DNA of 64,000 nt. Origin: CAZRHR01 sp964578885 (lineage in GTDB: Bacteria; Bacteroidota; Bacteroidia; CAIKAF01). The translations under genes and the position numbers were made by a program. The notes under the pieces are model-generated. The model saw only the letters and a program-made list of their open reading frames with translations. It did no database searches and was not told the origin of the DNA. This document shows, piece after piece, positions 27,787-35,889 of this stretch. The number at the start of each line of letters is the position of its first letter. The stretch's first letter is position 1. The stretch spans positions 1-64,000 of the forward strand of contig CAZOEO010000001.1 in the NCBI GenBank assembly GCA_964578885.1. Reading direction: 5' to 3'.

Positions 27787-29124
27787 TTGTTCAATAAAAT
27801 TCTCATCGCCAATCGCGGCGAAATTGCCCTAAGGGTCATTCGTACCTGTCGGGAGATGGGCATCAAGACTGTGGCCGTGTATTCTACCGCAGATCGGGAG
27901 AGCCTTCATGTACGTTTCGCTGATGAAGCCGTGTGCATTGGACCGCCTCCCGGAAAGGAATCATACCTTTCCATGCCCAACATCATTTCTGCCGCTGAAA
28001 TCACCAATGCAGATGCCATCCATCCCGGATATGGATTTCTTTCTGAGAACTCCAGATTTTCACAAATCTGCACGGATCATGGAATTAAGTTCATTGGTCC
28101 CACTCCATACATGATAGATTGTATGGGAGATAAGGCGACTGCCAAAGCGACTATGCGTAAAGCAGGCGTACCCTGTGTTCCCGGTTCGGATGGACTTTTG
28201 GATAATCTGAAGCAAGCGCTGGAATGCGCCAGAGACATTGGATATCCTGTGATGATTAAGGCTACCGCAGGCGGTGGAGGAAAGGGAATGCGCATAATTC
28301 GCTCCGACGCTGAAATGGAGGAGCAATGGGATAAAGCCCGCGCCGAAGCCGGAGCTGCCTTTGGCAACGACGGTATGTACATGGAGAAGTTCATCGAAGA
28401 ACCCCGGCATATAGAAATTCAAGTGGCAGGCGACCAGTTTGGTAAAGTGTGTCACCTTTCTGAAAGAGACTGTTCTATTCAGCGCCGTCACCAAAAGCTG
28501 GTGGAAGAAACCCCTTCCCCTTTCATGGACGACGATCTTCGCCAACGCATGGGGGATGCCGCCATTAAAGCAGCGTCTGCCATTAGTTATGAAGGAGTCG
28601 GCACCATCGAATTTTTGGTTGATAAGCATAAAAACTTCTATTTCATGGAGATGAATACCCGGATTCAGGTAGAACATCCCATTACAGAAGAAGTGATTAA
28701 TTATGATCTGATCAAAGAACAAATCAAAATTGCTGCAGGTATTCCTATTTCCGGGAAAAATTATTTTCCGGAGAAACATGCCATCGAATGCCGCATTAAT
28801 GCCGAGGATCCGTATAATGATTTTCGCCCTAGTCCGGGAAAAATCACGAACTATCATTCTCCCGGAGGTCATGGAGTTCGTGTGGATACACACGTGTATG
28901 CAGGTTATACCATTCCTCCATACTACGACAGCATGATTGCCAAATTGATTGTAGTTCATCAGACCCGTGAGGAAGCCATTGATAAAATGCTTCGTGCGTT
29001 GCAGGAATATGTGATTGAAGGAGTGAAAACGACACTTCCGTTTCATATTCAGTTGATGCAAGACGAGAACTTCCGTAAAGGAAATTATACCACGAAGTTT
29101 TTAGAAGGGTTCAAGCTGAAATAA
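27787..29124 (+). CDS. accC: Acetyl-CoA carboxylase, biotin carboxylase subunit
   Basis: 445 residues. The family start M-F-N-K-I-L-I-A-N-R-G-E-I-A begins at a TTG codon (27787); no ATG is available nearby, so TTG is the start. ATP-grasp features are complete: KATAGGGGKGMRII glycine-rich loop, RHIEIQVAGDQFG, RDCSIQRRHQKL, EFLVDKHKNFYFMEMNTRIQVEHP with the catalytic Glu and Arg. It carboxylates biotin on AccB using ATP and bicarbonate. Followed by a terminator. Confidence 0.96.
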   Translation: MFNKILIANRGEIALRVIRTCREMGIKTVAVYSTADRESLHVRFADEAVCIGPPPGKESYLSMPNIISAAEITNADAIHPGYGFLSENSRFSQICTDHGIKFIGPTPYMIDCMGDKATAKATMRKAGVPCVPGSDGLLDNLKQALECARDIGYPVMIKATAGGGGKGMRIIRSDAEMEEQWDKARAEAGAAFGNDGMYMEKFIEEPRHIEIQVAGDQFGKVCHLSERDCSIQRRHQKLVEETPSPFMDDDLRQRMGDAAIKAASAISYEGVGTIEFLVDKHKNFYFMEMNTRIQVEHPITEEVINYDLIKEQIKIAAGIPISGKNYFPEKHAIECRINAEDPYNDFRPSPGKITNYHSPGGHGVRVDTHVYAGYTIPPYYDSMIAKLIVVHQTREEAIDKMLRALQEYVIEGVKTTLPFHIQLMQDENFRKGNYTTKFLEGFKLK

Positions 29125-29142
29125 TCTACATAATCTAATTTG

Positions 29143-29170
29143 AAAGGGGGGCATTGCTCCCCTTTTTGTT
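29143..29170 (+). terminator. Rho-independent terminator after accC
   Basis: A 10-bp G-rich stem (29143-29152 with 29156-29165) with an ATT loop and a following T run, 18 bases after the accC stop. Confidence 0.85.
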
Positions 29171-29518
29171 TTTGGAGGGATAAGATGTTTGATGACTGAT
29201 AATTGAAAGACGAATTAAAGTTACTAGCCGATTATAATCGATTATATCCGTTTAAATTCCGACTAATAGGTGTTTGAGTTCGTAGCTTTGTGCCTGGGGA
29301 GGAGGAGTGGTGGCCCCCGGAAGAACCGACCGCACAATCTCCCGATACGCATCGCCTTTTGGAATCCTCATTCGCCCCAAATCCAACCCTCTACAACAAA
29401 ACGCAGGAGTTATGAACAAAGTAAGAATAACCTGAAATCACTTAAGTGACTTAAATTGATTGGTTTAAATAGCGAAATCGGCCCCTCGTTACATGTTCTG
29501 AACTCCTGCTAACAATCT
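29171..29518. other. Gene-free stretch with a short open minus-strand fragment
   Basis: Between the accC terminator and the dnaB promoter no complete gene is visible. On the minus strand a frame of about 54 codons ends at a TAA (29252-29254) and contains one ATG at 29371; its peptide has a hydrophobic start and the segment MRIPKGDAYREIV. It has no recognisable family and may be a gene remnant or a small peptide gene. Confidence 0.35.
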
Positions 29519-29546
29519 TTGTTAGCCATTTCACTTTTTATGTTTG
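29519..29546 (+). promoter_or_regulatory. Probable dnaB promoter
   Basis: TTG at 29519-29521 and a perfect TATGTTTG at 29539-29546, spacer 17 bp, 25 bases before the dnaB ATG. The spacer is 2 bp shorter than usual. Confidence 0.5.
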
Positions 29547-29571
29547 CCCACTTCCCCTTACCTTTAAGCTC

Positions 29572-31104
29572 ATGGAAGAGAATCGCCCTAAAGAAAATAA
29601 AAGAGCTGTAAGACAGAATTTTAACAAGGAATCTTTCGCTGAACATCTACGTGTACCACCCCAGGCTACCGATTTGGAGGATGCCGTATTGGGTGCCATG
29701 ATGCTTGAAAAAGATGCGGTTTCCACTGTCATTGAAATCTTAAAGCCAGAAGCCTTCTACAAACCGGCACATCAGGCCATTTTTGCTGCCATGGCCGATC
29801 TTTTCCAAAAGTCCCAGCCCATCGACCTCCTTACCGTTACTAATTATTTACGGAATAATGGTAATCTGGATGTGATCGGAGGTGCTTATTACCTCTCCAT
29901 GCTCACCAACAGAGTTGGATCTGCCGCGAACATCGAATTTCACGCCCGCATTATTCTCGAAAAGTTCCTCAAACGTGAACTTATCCGAATCTCATCTGAA
30001 ATTCAGCGCGATTCATATGACGACGGGATAGATGTTTTCGATTTGCTCGACGAGGCCGAACGAAAGCTCTTCGATGTGGCACAAGGAAACATCCGTAGGG
30101 CTTCGGAATCCATGAACGTATTAATATCACAGGCCCTCAATCAGATTGAACAGGCACAAAATCAAAGCTCTTCGCTTACGGGGGTGCCTTCTGGCTTTAC
30201 CAAACTGGATGAACTGACGGCAGGTTGGCAAAAGTCGGATCTGATTATTGTGGCGGCCAGGCCAGCCATGGGAAAAACGGCTTTCTGTTTGTCGATGGCC
30301 CGGAATGCCGCTGTGGATTTTCAAATACCCGTAGCTGTATTTTCCCTCGAAATGAGTGCCGTACAATTGGTGAATCGTTTGATTTCCGCCGAAACTGGTA
30401 TCCCATCAGACAAACTTAGAAAAGGAAATCTCACCGAAAAGGATTGGCAAACCCTCCACACCAGTTTGGCCAGCTTGGCAGATGCCCCTATCATGATCAA
30501 CGACACGCCCGCATTGTCTATCTTCGAATTCAGAGCCATTGCCCGTCGTATGAAACAACATAAAAACGTGGGCATGATTATCATTGACTATTTACAATTG
30601 ATGACGGCAGGTGGAAACAACAAGCAAGGAATTCGTGAACAGGAGATTTCTACCATCTCCAGATCGTTAAAAGCCATTGCCAAAGAATTAAATATTCCCA
30701 TCATTGCACTTTCCCAGCTAAGTCGGGCCGTGGAAAGCCGACCCGGTGATAAACGGCCACAACTTTCAGATTTACGGGAATCAGGTGCCATCGAACAGGA
30801 TGCCGACATGGTATGTTTTATTTATCGTCCGGAATATTATGGAATTCAGGAAGAAGGAAATGAATCCATGGCGGGTGTTGCAAAAATTATTGTTGCCAAA
30901 CATAGAAACGGTGCCACAGATGATGTAAATCTCCAGTTTATTGCCGAACAAGCCAGATTTACCAATTTACAATCCTCCTCTGGTGGTTTCGCCCCACGAA
31001 CTCCTTTTCCAGCGAATTCAACTTATGATCCATCCAGAAATACCGTTACGGTACCATCTCGGATGAATGATGAAACAGATCTGGATGATCAAATTCCATT
31101 CTAA
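29572..31104 (+). CDS. dnaB: Replicative DNA helicase DnaB
   Basis: 510 residues. The N-terminal domain (about 25-130, PPQATDLEDAVLGAMML) binds primase and neighbours in the ring; a linker leads to the RecA-type motor with Walker A AARPAMGKTAFCLSM near residue 225, Walker B IIIDYLQLM near 340, and the SRAVESRPGDKRPQLSDLRESGAIEQDAD segment with the arginine finger. It is the 5'-3' hexameric helicase of the replication fork. No intein is present. The C-terminal tail has the D-E-T-D-L-D-D-Q-I-P-F ending. Confidence 0.97.
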   Translation: MEENRPKENKRAVRQNFNKESFAEHLRVPPQATDLEDAVLGAMMLEKDAVSTVIEILKPEAFYKPAHQAIFAAMADLFQKSQPIDLLTVTNYLRNNGNLDVIGGAYYLSMLTNRVGSAANIEFHARIILEKFLKRELIRISSEIQRDSYDDGIDVFDLLDEAERKLFDVAQGNIRRASESMNVLISQALNQIEQAQNQSSSLTGVPSGFTKLDELTAGWQKSDLIIVAARPAMGKTAFCLSMARNAAVDFQIPVAVFSLEMSAVQLVNRLISAETGIPSDKLRKGNLTEKDWQTLHTSLASLADAPIMINDTPALSIFEFRAIARRMKQHKNVGMIIIDYLQLMTAGGNNKQGIREQEISTISRSLKAIAKELNIPIIALSQLSRAVESRPGDKRPQLSDLRESGAIEQDADMVCFIYRPEYYGIQEEGNESMAGVAKIIVAKHRNGATDDVNLQFIAEQARFTNLQSSSGGFAPRTPFPANSTYDPSRNTVTVPSRMNDETDLDDQIPF

Positions 31105-31149
31105 ACCCAAGTGCTGAAACCATTTTATGTCTTTTTCGATATAATCAAC

Positions 31150-32418
31150 ATGACTTTTTTCCTTCGGCTTATTTTAGTTGGCTTCCTGATCCTGAACAGC
31201 AGTAGTGCTGCTTTTGCGGCTTGGTTGATGGTTCCTATGGATAAAGTGCAAACCAACCATTTAAAAGCGTATGGATTGGCTTACTGGACACTTCAGCGAG
31301 ATGTAGAAGTATACTGGCTTCTTAATTACAGAGGCGGGGCCTTCATGATGAAAGCCTATCCAGAGCTTGAAGCCCAGGCACGCGTTAGAAATGTTCGCTT
31401 CGAAACCATCGCAGATGCGCAAAGCACACAAATGATTGCTGAACTCTCCGCTCCAGATGTGAATATGGATGCAGTAAAACTCGAAAAACCACCCAAAATT
31501 GCGGTATATAGTCCTCCCGATAAACAACCCTGGGACGATGCCGTGACTTTGGTTCTTACCTATGCAGAAATACCTTACGACATCATTTACGATGAGGAGG
31601 TCGTGCAAGGAAAATTAAATCTGTACGATTGGCTGCATCTCCATCATGAAGATTTTACGGGACAATATGGAAAATTCTGGGCCGGATACCGTATGGCAGC
31701 CTGGTATCAAGAGCAGGTTCGAAGTGCAGAAGCCCTCGCTCGTAAACTTGGATTCTCCAAAGTATCTCAACTAAAATTAGCCGTAGCAAAAGGAATCCGT
31801 GACTTTACGGCAGGTGGTGGATATCTTTTTGCCATGTGTTCCGCCACCGATACCTATGACATTGCTTTAGCAGCAGATGGCGTGGATATTTGTGAAAATA
31901 TGTTCGATGGCGATGCCATGGATCCTTCCGCACAGCAAAAATTGAATTACCAAAGCACACTGGCCTTTCAACATTTTCGTCTGCATAGCAACCCAATGGA
32001 ATATGAACATTCCGACATCGATAATACGATGTTTCGGAGGGTTCAGCAAAATTCGGACTTCTTTACCTTGTTTGAATTTAGTGCCAAGTGGGATCCTATC
32101 CCAACCATGCTTACTCAAAATCATGAATCCCTGATTCGTGGTTTTATGGGACAAACCACCGCGTTCAGAAATGAAACCTTAAAGCCAAAAGTCCTCGTAA
32201 TGGGTGAAAATAAACAAGCCAACGAAGCCAGATATATTCATGGTGAATTCGGTAAAGGCTTTTGGACCTTTTATGGCGGACACGATCCGGAGGATTATCA
32301 ACATTTGGTGGGCGATCCGCCTACCGATCTCGCCCTGCATCCCAATTCCCCCGGATATCGCCTCATTTTGAACAACATCTTGTTTCCTGCGGCGAAAAAG
32401 AAAAAGCAAAAAACCTAA
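31150..32418 (+). CDS. Exported protein of the family mislabelled asparagine synthetase B
   Basis: 422 residues from the ATG at 31150; this gives a normal signal peptide (MTFFLRLILVGFLILNSSSAAFA), whereas the GTG at 31111 would place it internally. The mature protein has AWLMVPMD near its start, IAVYSPPDKQPWDDAVTLVLTYA, YDWLHLHHEDFTGQYGKF and GGGYLFAMCSATDTYDIALAA. I recognise it as a Bacteroidota family that databases often call asparagine synthetase B, but it lacks the N-terminal nucleophile cysteine and the PP-loop of AsnB and is exported. The layout (glutamine-amidotransferase-like or ThuA-like Rossmann parts) suggests a periplasmic enzyme or binding protein of unknown activity. It starts 45 bases after dnaB. 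Confidence 0.82.
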   Translation: MTFFLRLILVGFLILNSSSAAFAAWLMVPMDKVQTNHLKAYGLAYWTLQRDVEVYWLLNYRGGAFMMKAYPELEAQARVRNVRFETIADAQSTQMIAELSAPDVNMDAVKLEKPPKIAVYSPPDKQPWDDAVTLVLTYAEIPYDIIYDEEVVQGKLNLYDWLHLHHEDFTGQYGKFWAGYRMAAWYQEQVRSAEALARKLGFSKVSQLKLAVAKGIRDFTAGGGYLFAMCSATDTYDIALAADGVDICENMFDGDAMDPSAQQKLNYQSTLAFQHFRLHSNPMEYEHSDIDNTMFRRVQQNSDFFTLFEFSAKWDPIPTMLTQNHESLIRGFMGQTTAFRNETLKPKVLVMGENKQANEARYIHGEFGKGFWTFYGGHDPEDYQHLVGDPPTDLALHPNSPGYRLILNNILFPAAKKKKQKT

Positions 32419-33208
32419 ATCAGGAAATTTACTTTTCCTCGACGTTTTAAAGGGAAAGCCTGGGACAAAAAACGATTCCAATAGCCCCCCGAAAAGCATC
32501 CAATAGGATACATGCATTCGGTCTCATAATTTGATTCTCTTTTTGTCTTGGCTTTCTATGTCAAAAACAAATTGATGTTGTTAACAGATTGTTTTCCTTT
32601 AAAATATTTTATTGCTTTTTGAAAACAAGTTGATCATAATGGCGACCTTCCATTGGATTAGTTAAGGCGAGTTCAAAATGTTGGATGCTCCTTCATAAGC
32701 CAGAAAAGAGTTCGGTGAATCATCCCATTATAGAAATCCAGGAAATGGACTGAAAAGATTCGTTTTTTAGTCAAGGAGCAATGATGCCGTTGGGACATTT
32801 TCAAAGGTAAGATGCCAGAAAACAAAGGGTTTGACAATATTGAGAACAATGTCTTTCCTCGTGGGTGCGAGTAGGCCGAAGGTGAAAGTTAGATGAAATG
32901 CATGATGACCGGATAAGCGATATCCGGATAAAAAGGGTTTCATCGAACGCAATTCATTAGCATGCGCAACGAAGTCCGATTTTCCTACTTTATAAAAGGG
33001 GTATAATATTGGGGGCTGAATGAGCTACAATGAAAACATTTGGCTGTATTTTTTCTGAAAACGTAAGACTGTACTTTGTTTATCAATTTATTATGGAGGT
33101 ATTTTGTTTCCATGAATTTAATAATAAGCAGAAAAAGCTGTCTTAAATTTTCATGATGAAATCAAATTGATTATTTTTGAAGACTATTTTGCTGATGTCG
33201 TTCATGTC
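32419..33208. other. Gene-free, AT-rich stretch
   Basis: Nearly 790 bases without a convincing gene on either strand. A 61-codon minus-strand frame (32767-32952) has a start and stop but no signal peptide, known motif or promoter, and I leave it uncalled. No tRNA, hairpin terminator or long repeat was seen. It could be decayed coding DNA or hold an unrecognised small RNA. Confidence 0.4.
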
Positions 33209-33691
33209 ATGGCATCCTCAAACGAGAAATCAACTCCAACCATCATGATTTTTAAAGGCCAGGCTACCCTTCACTTTAAAACCCCTGTACCCGCAGGTCG
33301 AATAATTAATGTGTTGAATAACATTGAATTATTTAGTTGGTATCATCCAAGAATTCAAGATGCAGTGCTCAGGATGGATGGATGGTATCTCATTCGTGAG
33401 CAATGGTTCTTTTTCCCCGTTTTTTATCTGATGCGGCTTCAGCTTCGTCAACGTCCGGTTGGTCCGTTTGAGGATTGTGTTTTCGAAAAGAAATTGGGTT
33501 GGTTTTTTAAGGTACAGGTCAGGTTCACCTTAAGAGAAGTGCATGGAGTAACCAAAGTGACCGAAGTTATTCACACCTCTTGCTTTTTGCCCATTGGTTG
33601 GTTATGCCGGGTATGGATTAAAAAAAATCATTTGAAACTTCTTCAACGATATGAACAAGAAGTGGGTAAACGATTGGTCAGCTATTCTTGA
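33209..33691 (+). CDS. SRPBCC (START-like) family protein
   Basis: 160 residues from the ATG at 33209; a TTG at 33167 would add 14 residues not typical of the fold. The order of elements suits a helix-grip fold: a first strand (IMIFKGQATLHF), helix pair with P-A-G-R-I-I-N-V-L-N-N and ELFSWYHPRI, then a series of long strands (GWYLIREQWFFFPVFY, WFFKVQVRFTLREV, TKVTEVIHTSCFLP) and a long C-terminal helix. Such domains bind lipids or other hydrophobic ligands or act as cyclases; no substrate can be deduced. No close gene partner. Confidence 0.65.
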   Translation: MASSNEKSTPTIMIFKGQATLHFKTPVPAGRIINVLNNIELFSWYHPRIQDAVLRMDGWYLIREQWFFFPVFYLMRLQLRQRPVGPFEDCVFEKKLGWFFKVQVRFTLREVHGVTKVTEVIHTSCFLPIGWLCRVWIKKNHLKLLQRYEQEVGKRLVSYS

Positions 33692-33739
33692 ACAGGGAGT
33701 GACGGTGCAAGCACTCCTATCGAAACATGTTCCCGAATA

Positions 33740-34375
33740 TTAATAATTTTCTTCGCTAGTGAGTTTTCCTCCTTTGTAAGTCTCTTTTCGTTTGGGCTTC
33801 CCTGTGTCATGGTAATATTCCCAAACCCCGTCTTTTTTGCCGTCCTTATAGCTTCCTTTTGTTAAAAGCTGATTGGTCGCACTGTAAACTTCAAAGCTGC
33901 CTTCAAGTCGACCTTCTGAGTAATTTCTGCGGGCGGTAACCTGGCCGCTTCTGGCGTAAATTTCTACCGAGCCTTCCAAACGACCTTCTTTGTAATTCTT
34001 TTTGGATTGTAGCTGTCCGGTGCTATAATAGGTTTCTACCACCCCGTCTAAACGTCCATCCTGCCAGTTTTCTTTACGGCGTAACTGCCCGTTTCTATAA
34101 TACCAGTCCGATGGGCCCTCTCTTTTTCCACTTTTAAAAGTAGCGGTCCAACGTCTCTGACCATTTTCGTATAAATGAAATGCTGTTCCGCTAAAAGGTT
34201 TTCCGAGCCACGTAAGAGGAACACCTCTGCCTGACTCAGAAATGCCGCGTAAACGGTTTGCATGCGTTTCTTTACCCTGCGCCATGAGTACTGAAAAAGA
34301 GAAAAGCCAGACCAATAACCCGAGGCAGACATGGGTGACGGGCCGCCATTTCAGTATTTGGATGTTTCCCTTCAT
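33740..34375 (-). CDS. Exported MORN-like repeat protein (YwqK family)
   Basis: 211 residues from the ATG at 34375, which places a signal peptide (ending L-M-A-Q near residue 30) at the start. Residues about 55-205 consist of six ~22-residue repeats of the form Y-x-x-G-x-L-x-x-x-x-x-Y-x-x-G-x-x-x-G (for example YSTGQLQSKKNYKEGRLEG). Databases call this the toxin-antitoxin YwqK antitoxin or MORN-variant family; antitoxin function is doubtful for an exported protein. A TAGATTTG box at 34421-34414 is the likely promoter. It probably forms an elongated beta-structure at the cell envelope. Confidence 0.8.
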   Translation of the reverse strand: MKGNIQILKWRPVTHVCLGLLVWLFSFSVLMAQGKETHANRLRGISESGRGVPLTWLGKPFSGTAFHLYENGQRRWTATFKSGKREGPSDWYYRNGQLRRKENWQDGRLDGVVETYYSTGQLQSKKNYKEGRLEGSVEIYARSGQVTARRNYSEGRLEGSFEVYSATNQLLTKGSYKDGKKDGVWEYYHDTGKPKRKETYKGGKLTSEENY

Positions 34376-34621
34376 AGGGTGGGGCGTTCTTTTAATAATT
34401 CTTAATAGTAACCCAAATCTATAATAAAAAATGGAAAAAAGTTCAAACTTCCGTTGCCGACGAGAGAAAGCTCTTTGCATCTTTTGGAAATAAGGACGAA
34501 ACAAGGGCCAAATGAGACCAAATAACCCTGAGAAATGGAAAGACAAAATGAAATCGCCTAAAACGGCAACTCGTGGAAAGTTGCTATGGCACAACGAATG
34601 AGAAAGAATCCCAAAATATAG

Positions 34622-34693
34622 TGGCCCCAACAGGACTCGAACCTGTATTTAAAGTTTAGGAAACTTCCGTTCTATCCCTTGAACTATGGAGCC
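34622..34693 (-). tRNA. tRNA-Arg (anticodon CCT)
   Basis: 72 nt without encoded CCA. On the minus strand the acceptor GGCTCCA pairs with TGGGGCC, the D stem is GTTC/GAAC, the anticodon stem GAAGT/ACTTT closes the loop TTCCTAA with anticodon CCT (complement of 34658-34660), and the T arm is ACAGG-TTCGAGT-CCTGT. It reads AGG codons. Confidence 0.96.
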
Positions 34694-34838
34694 GGACCGC
34701 AAAACTAAGGTTTTTTGTACAAATTTCACCTTGTCTCTGCTGATGGTCTCGTCCTTTTAAATAATCTATTTTAAATCAATGCTTAATTGAAGTTTTGAGC
34801 CTTTGTGTCTCAAGTTTTTTATATCCCAATGAAAATCC

Positions 34839-34869
34839 TTGCATGAGCGGCATGGATTATGTATATTTG
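34839..34869 (+). promoter_or_regulatory. Bacteroidota-type promoter
   Basis: TTG at 34839-34841, a 20-bp spacer and a perfect TATATTTG at 34862-34869, 18 bases before the ATG of the T9SS protein gene. Confidence 0.65.
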
Positions 34870-34887
34870 AAGTTAAGATTGCTTTTC

Positions 34888-35622
34888 ATGAAAAAACATT
34901 ACGCCGGATTACTCGCTTTCTTTGCTTCTGCCACGTTAATGGCACAGGTAACTCTTCAAACCATGGACGGAACCAGCCTCACCAATGGCACAGTTACGCT
35001 CACCGGAGAGTCAGCCATATATTTTCCTCAGGATGAACCCATGAAACAACGGGTTCAAATGGTCAACAATACGTCGTCCACTTTACGCATGCTGGTGCGC
35101 AGGCACATGGATAATGTTCCTGCCAATGCCACGCAGCAATTTTGCTGGGGTCCTGTATGTTATTTCCCAAGCGTTATTGTAGCTCAGGATACCATTGATT
35201 TGGCTCCCGGTGAATCAAATAGCACTTTTTACGCATATTTCTTCCCAAGCGGAAACGCCGGAAATTATAGCGTACGATATACTTTCTTCGATGCAAATAA
35301 TCCGGGCGACAGCAGTTTTGTGGACATCAATTTTGCTGTAACCCTGGACCAACCGACTTTTAATTCCGAGGTTCTGGTGGGACAGCACTATCCAAACCCT
35401 GCAAGGGATTACACCCAAATGGAATTACAATTGCCAGCAGGACCAAACGCTCAATTAGACCTTTATAATTTGACCGGTGGTTTGGTGAAGACTTACGAAA
35501 TCGTGAGTGGTAAATCAACATTTAAAATGAATGTGAGCGATTTGCGCCCGGGCGTATACTTTTATACAGTGCGCCAGGATGGCAAAGCCCTGGTAACTCG
35601 TCGGTTGGTGATTAACCGTTAA
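34888..35622 (+). CDS. Secreted protein with T9SS type A sorting domain
   Basis: 244 residues from the ATG at 34888, 18 bases after a strong promoter. Signal peptide 1-20 (ending L-M-A-Q). Residues about 21-155 form a beta-sandwich with a VQMVNNTSSTLRMLVRR strand and C-W-G-P-V-C, which resembles bacterial Ig-like/cohesin-type domains. Residues about 165-244 are a complete type A sorting domain (YPNPARDYTQMELQLPAG ... LYNLTGGLVKT ... PGVYFYTVRQDGKALVTRRLVI). It is therefore exported by T9SS and lipid- or sugar-anchored. The role of the sandwich domain is unknown. Confidence 0.88.
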   Translation: MKKHYAGLLAFFASATLMAQVTLQTMDGTSLTNGTVTLTGESAIYFPQDEPMKQRVQMVNNTSSTLRMLVRRHMDNVPANATQQFCWGPVCYFPSVIVAQDTIDLAPGESNSTFYAYFFPSGNAGNYSVRYTFFDANNPGDSSFVDINFAVTLDQPTFNSEVLVGQHYPNPARDYTQMELQLPAGPNAQLDLYNLTGGLVKTYEIVSGKSTFKMNVSDLRPGVYFYTVRQDGKALVTRRLVINR

Positions 35623-35643
35623 TTTACCGTGCCATATACGAAA

Positions 35644-35856
35644 ATGCGGAAACTTCCGTTCATGGTGGTGGGCTGTTTGCTCCTTATGTTGGGTGCATGC
35701 AGTTCTCCACCATGTATTGTTTGCCAAAATGTTGAAGGATTTCCCCAAGGCACTATTTGCCGGGATACATATGAAACCACCATCCTCCCGCAAAGCCTGG
35801 ATTGGAATGAATACAGCCGAAACGCCATTCAGGCAGGTTGTACCACGCCACCCTGA
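35644..35856 (+). CDS. Small lipoprotein of unknown function
   Basis: 70 residues from the ATG at 35644 (a GTG at 35629 is possible). A clear lipoprotein signal ends in the lipobox L-G-A-C near residue 19. The mature part is about 50 residues and contains four further cysteines (C-I-V-C, I-C-R, G-C-T), which may form disulphides or bind a metal. It sits 21 bases after the T9SS protein gene and 33 bases before porW, so it may be cotranscribed. No family known to me. Confidence 0.6.
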   Translation: MRKLPFMVVGCLLLMLGACSSPPCIVCQNVEGFPQGTICRDTYETTILPQSLDWNEYSRNAIQAGCTTPP

Positions 35857-35889
35857 GGATTGGGCAGTTTTTGCTAAATTCGCAGCAGT

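Noticed and set aside
31111..31149. GTG start of the asparagine-synthetase-B-like gene
   Set aside because: It would bury the signal peptide; ATG at 31150 gives a normal one.
33740..34375. Toxin-antitoxin module for the YwqK-like protein
   Set aside because: The protein has a signal peptide and no toxin gene is adjacent; the family name alone does not support it.
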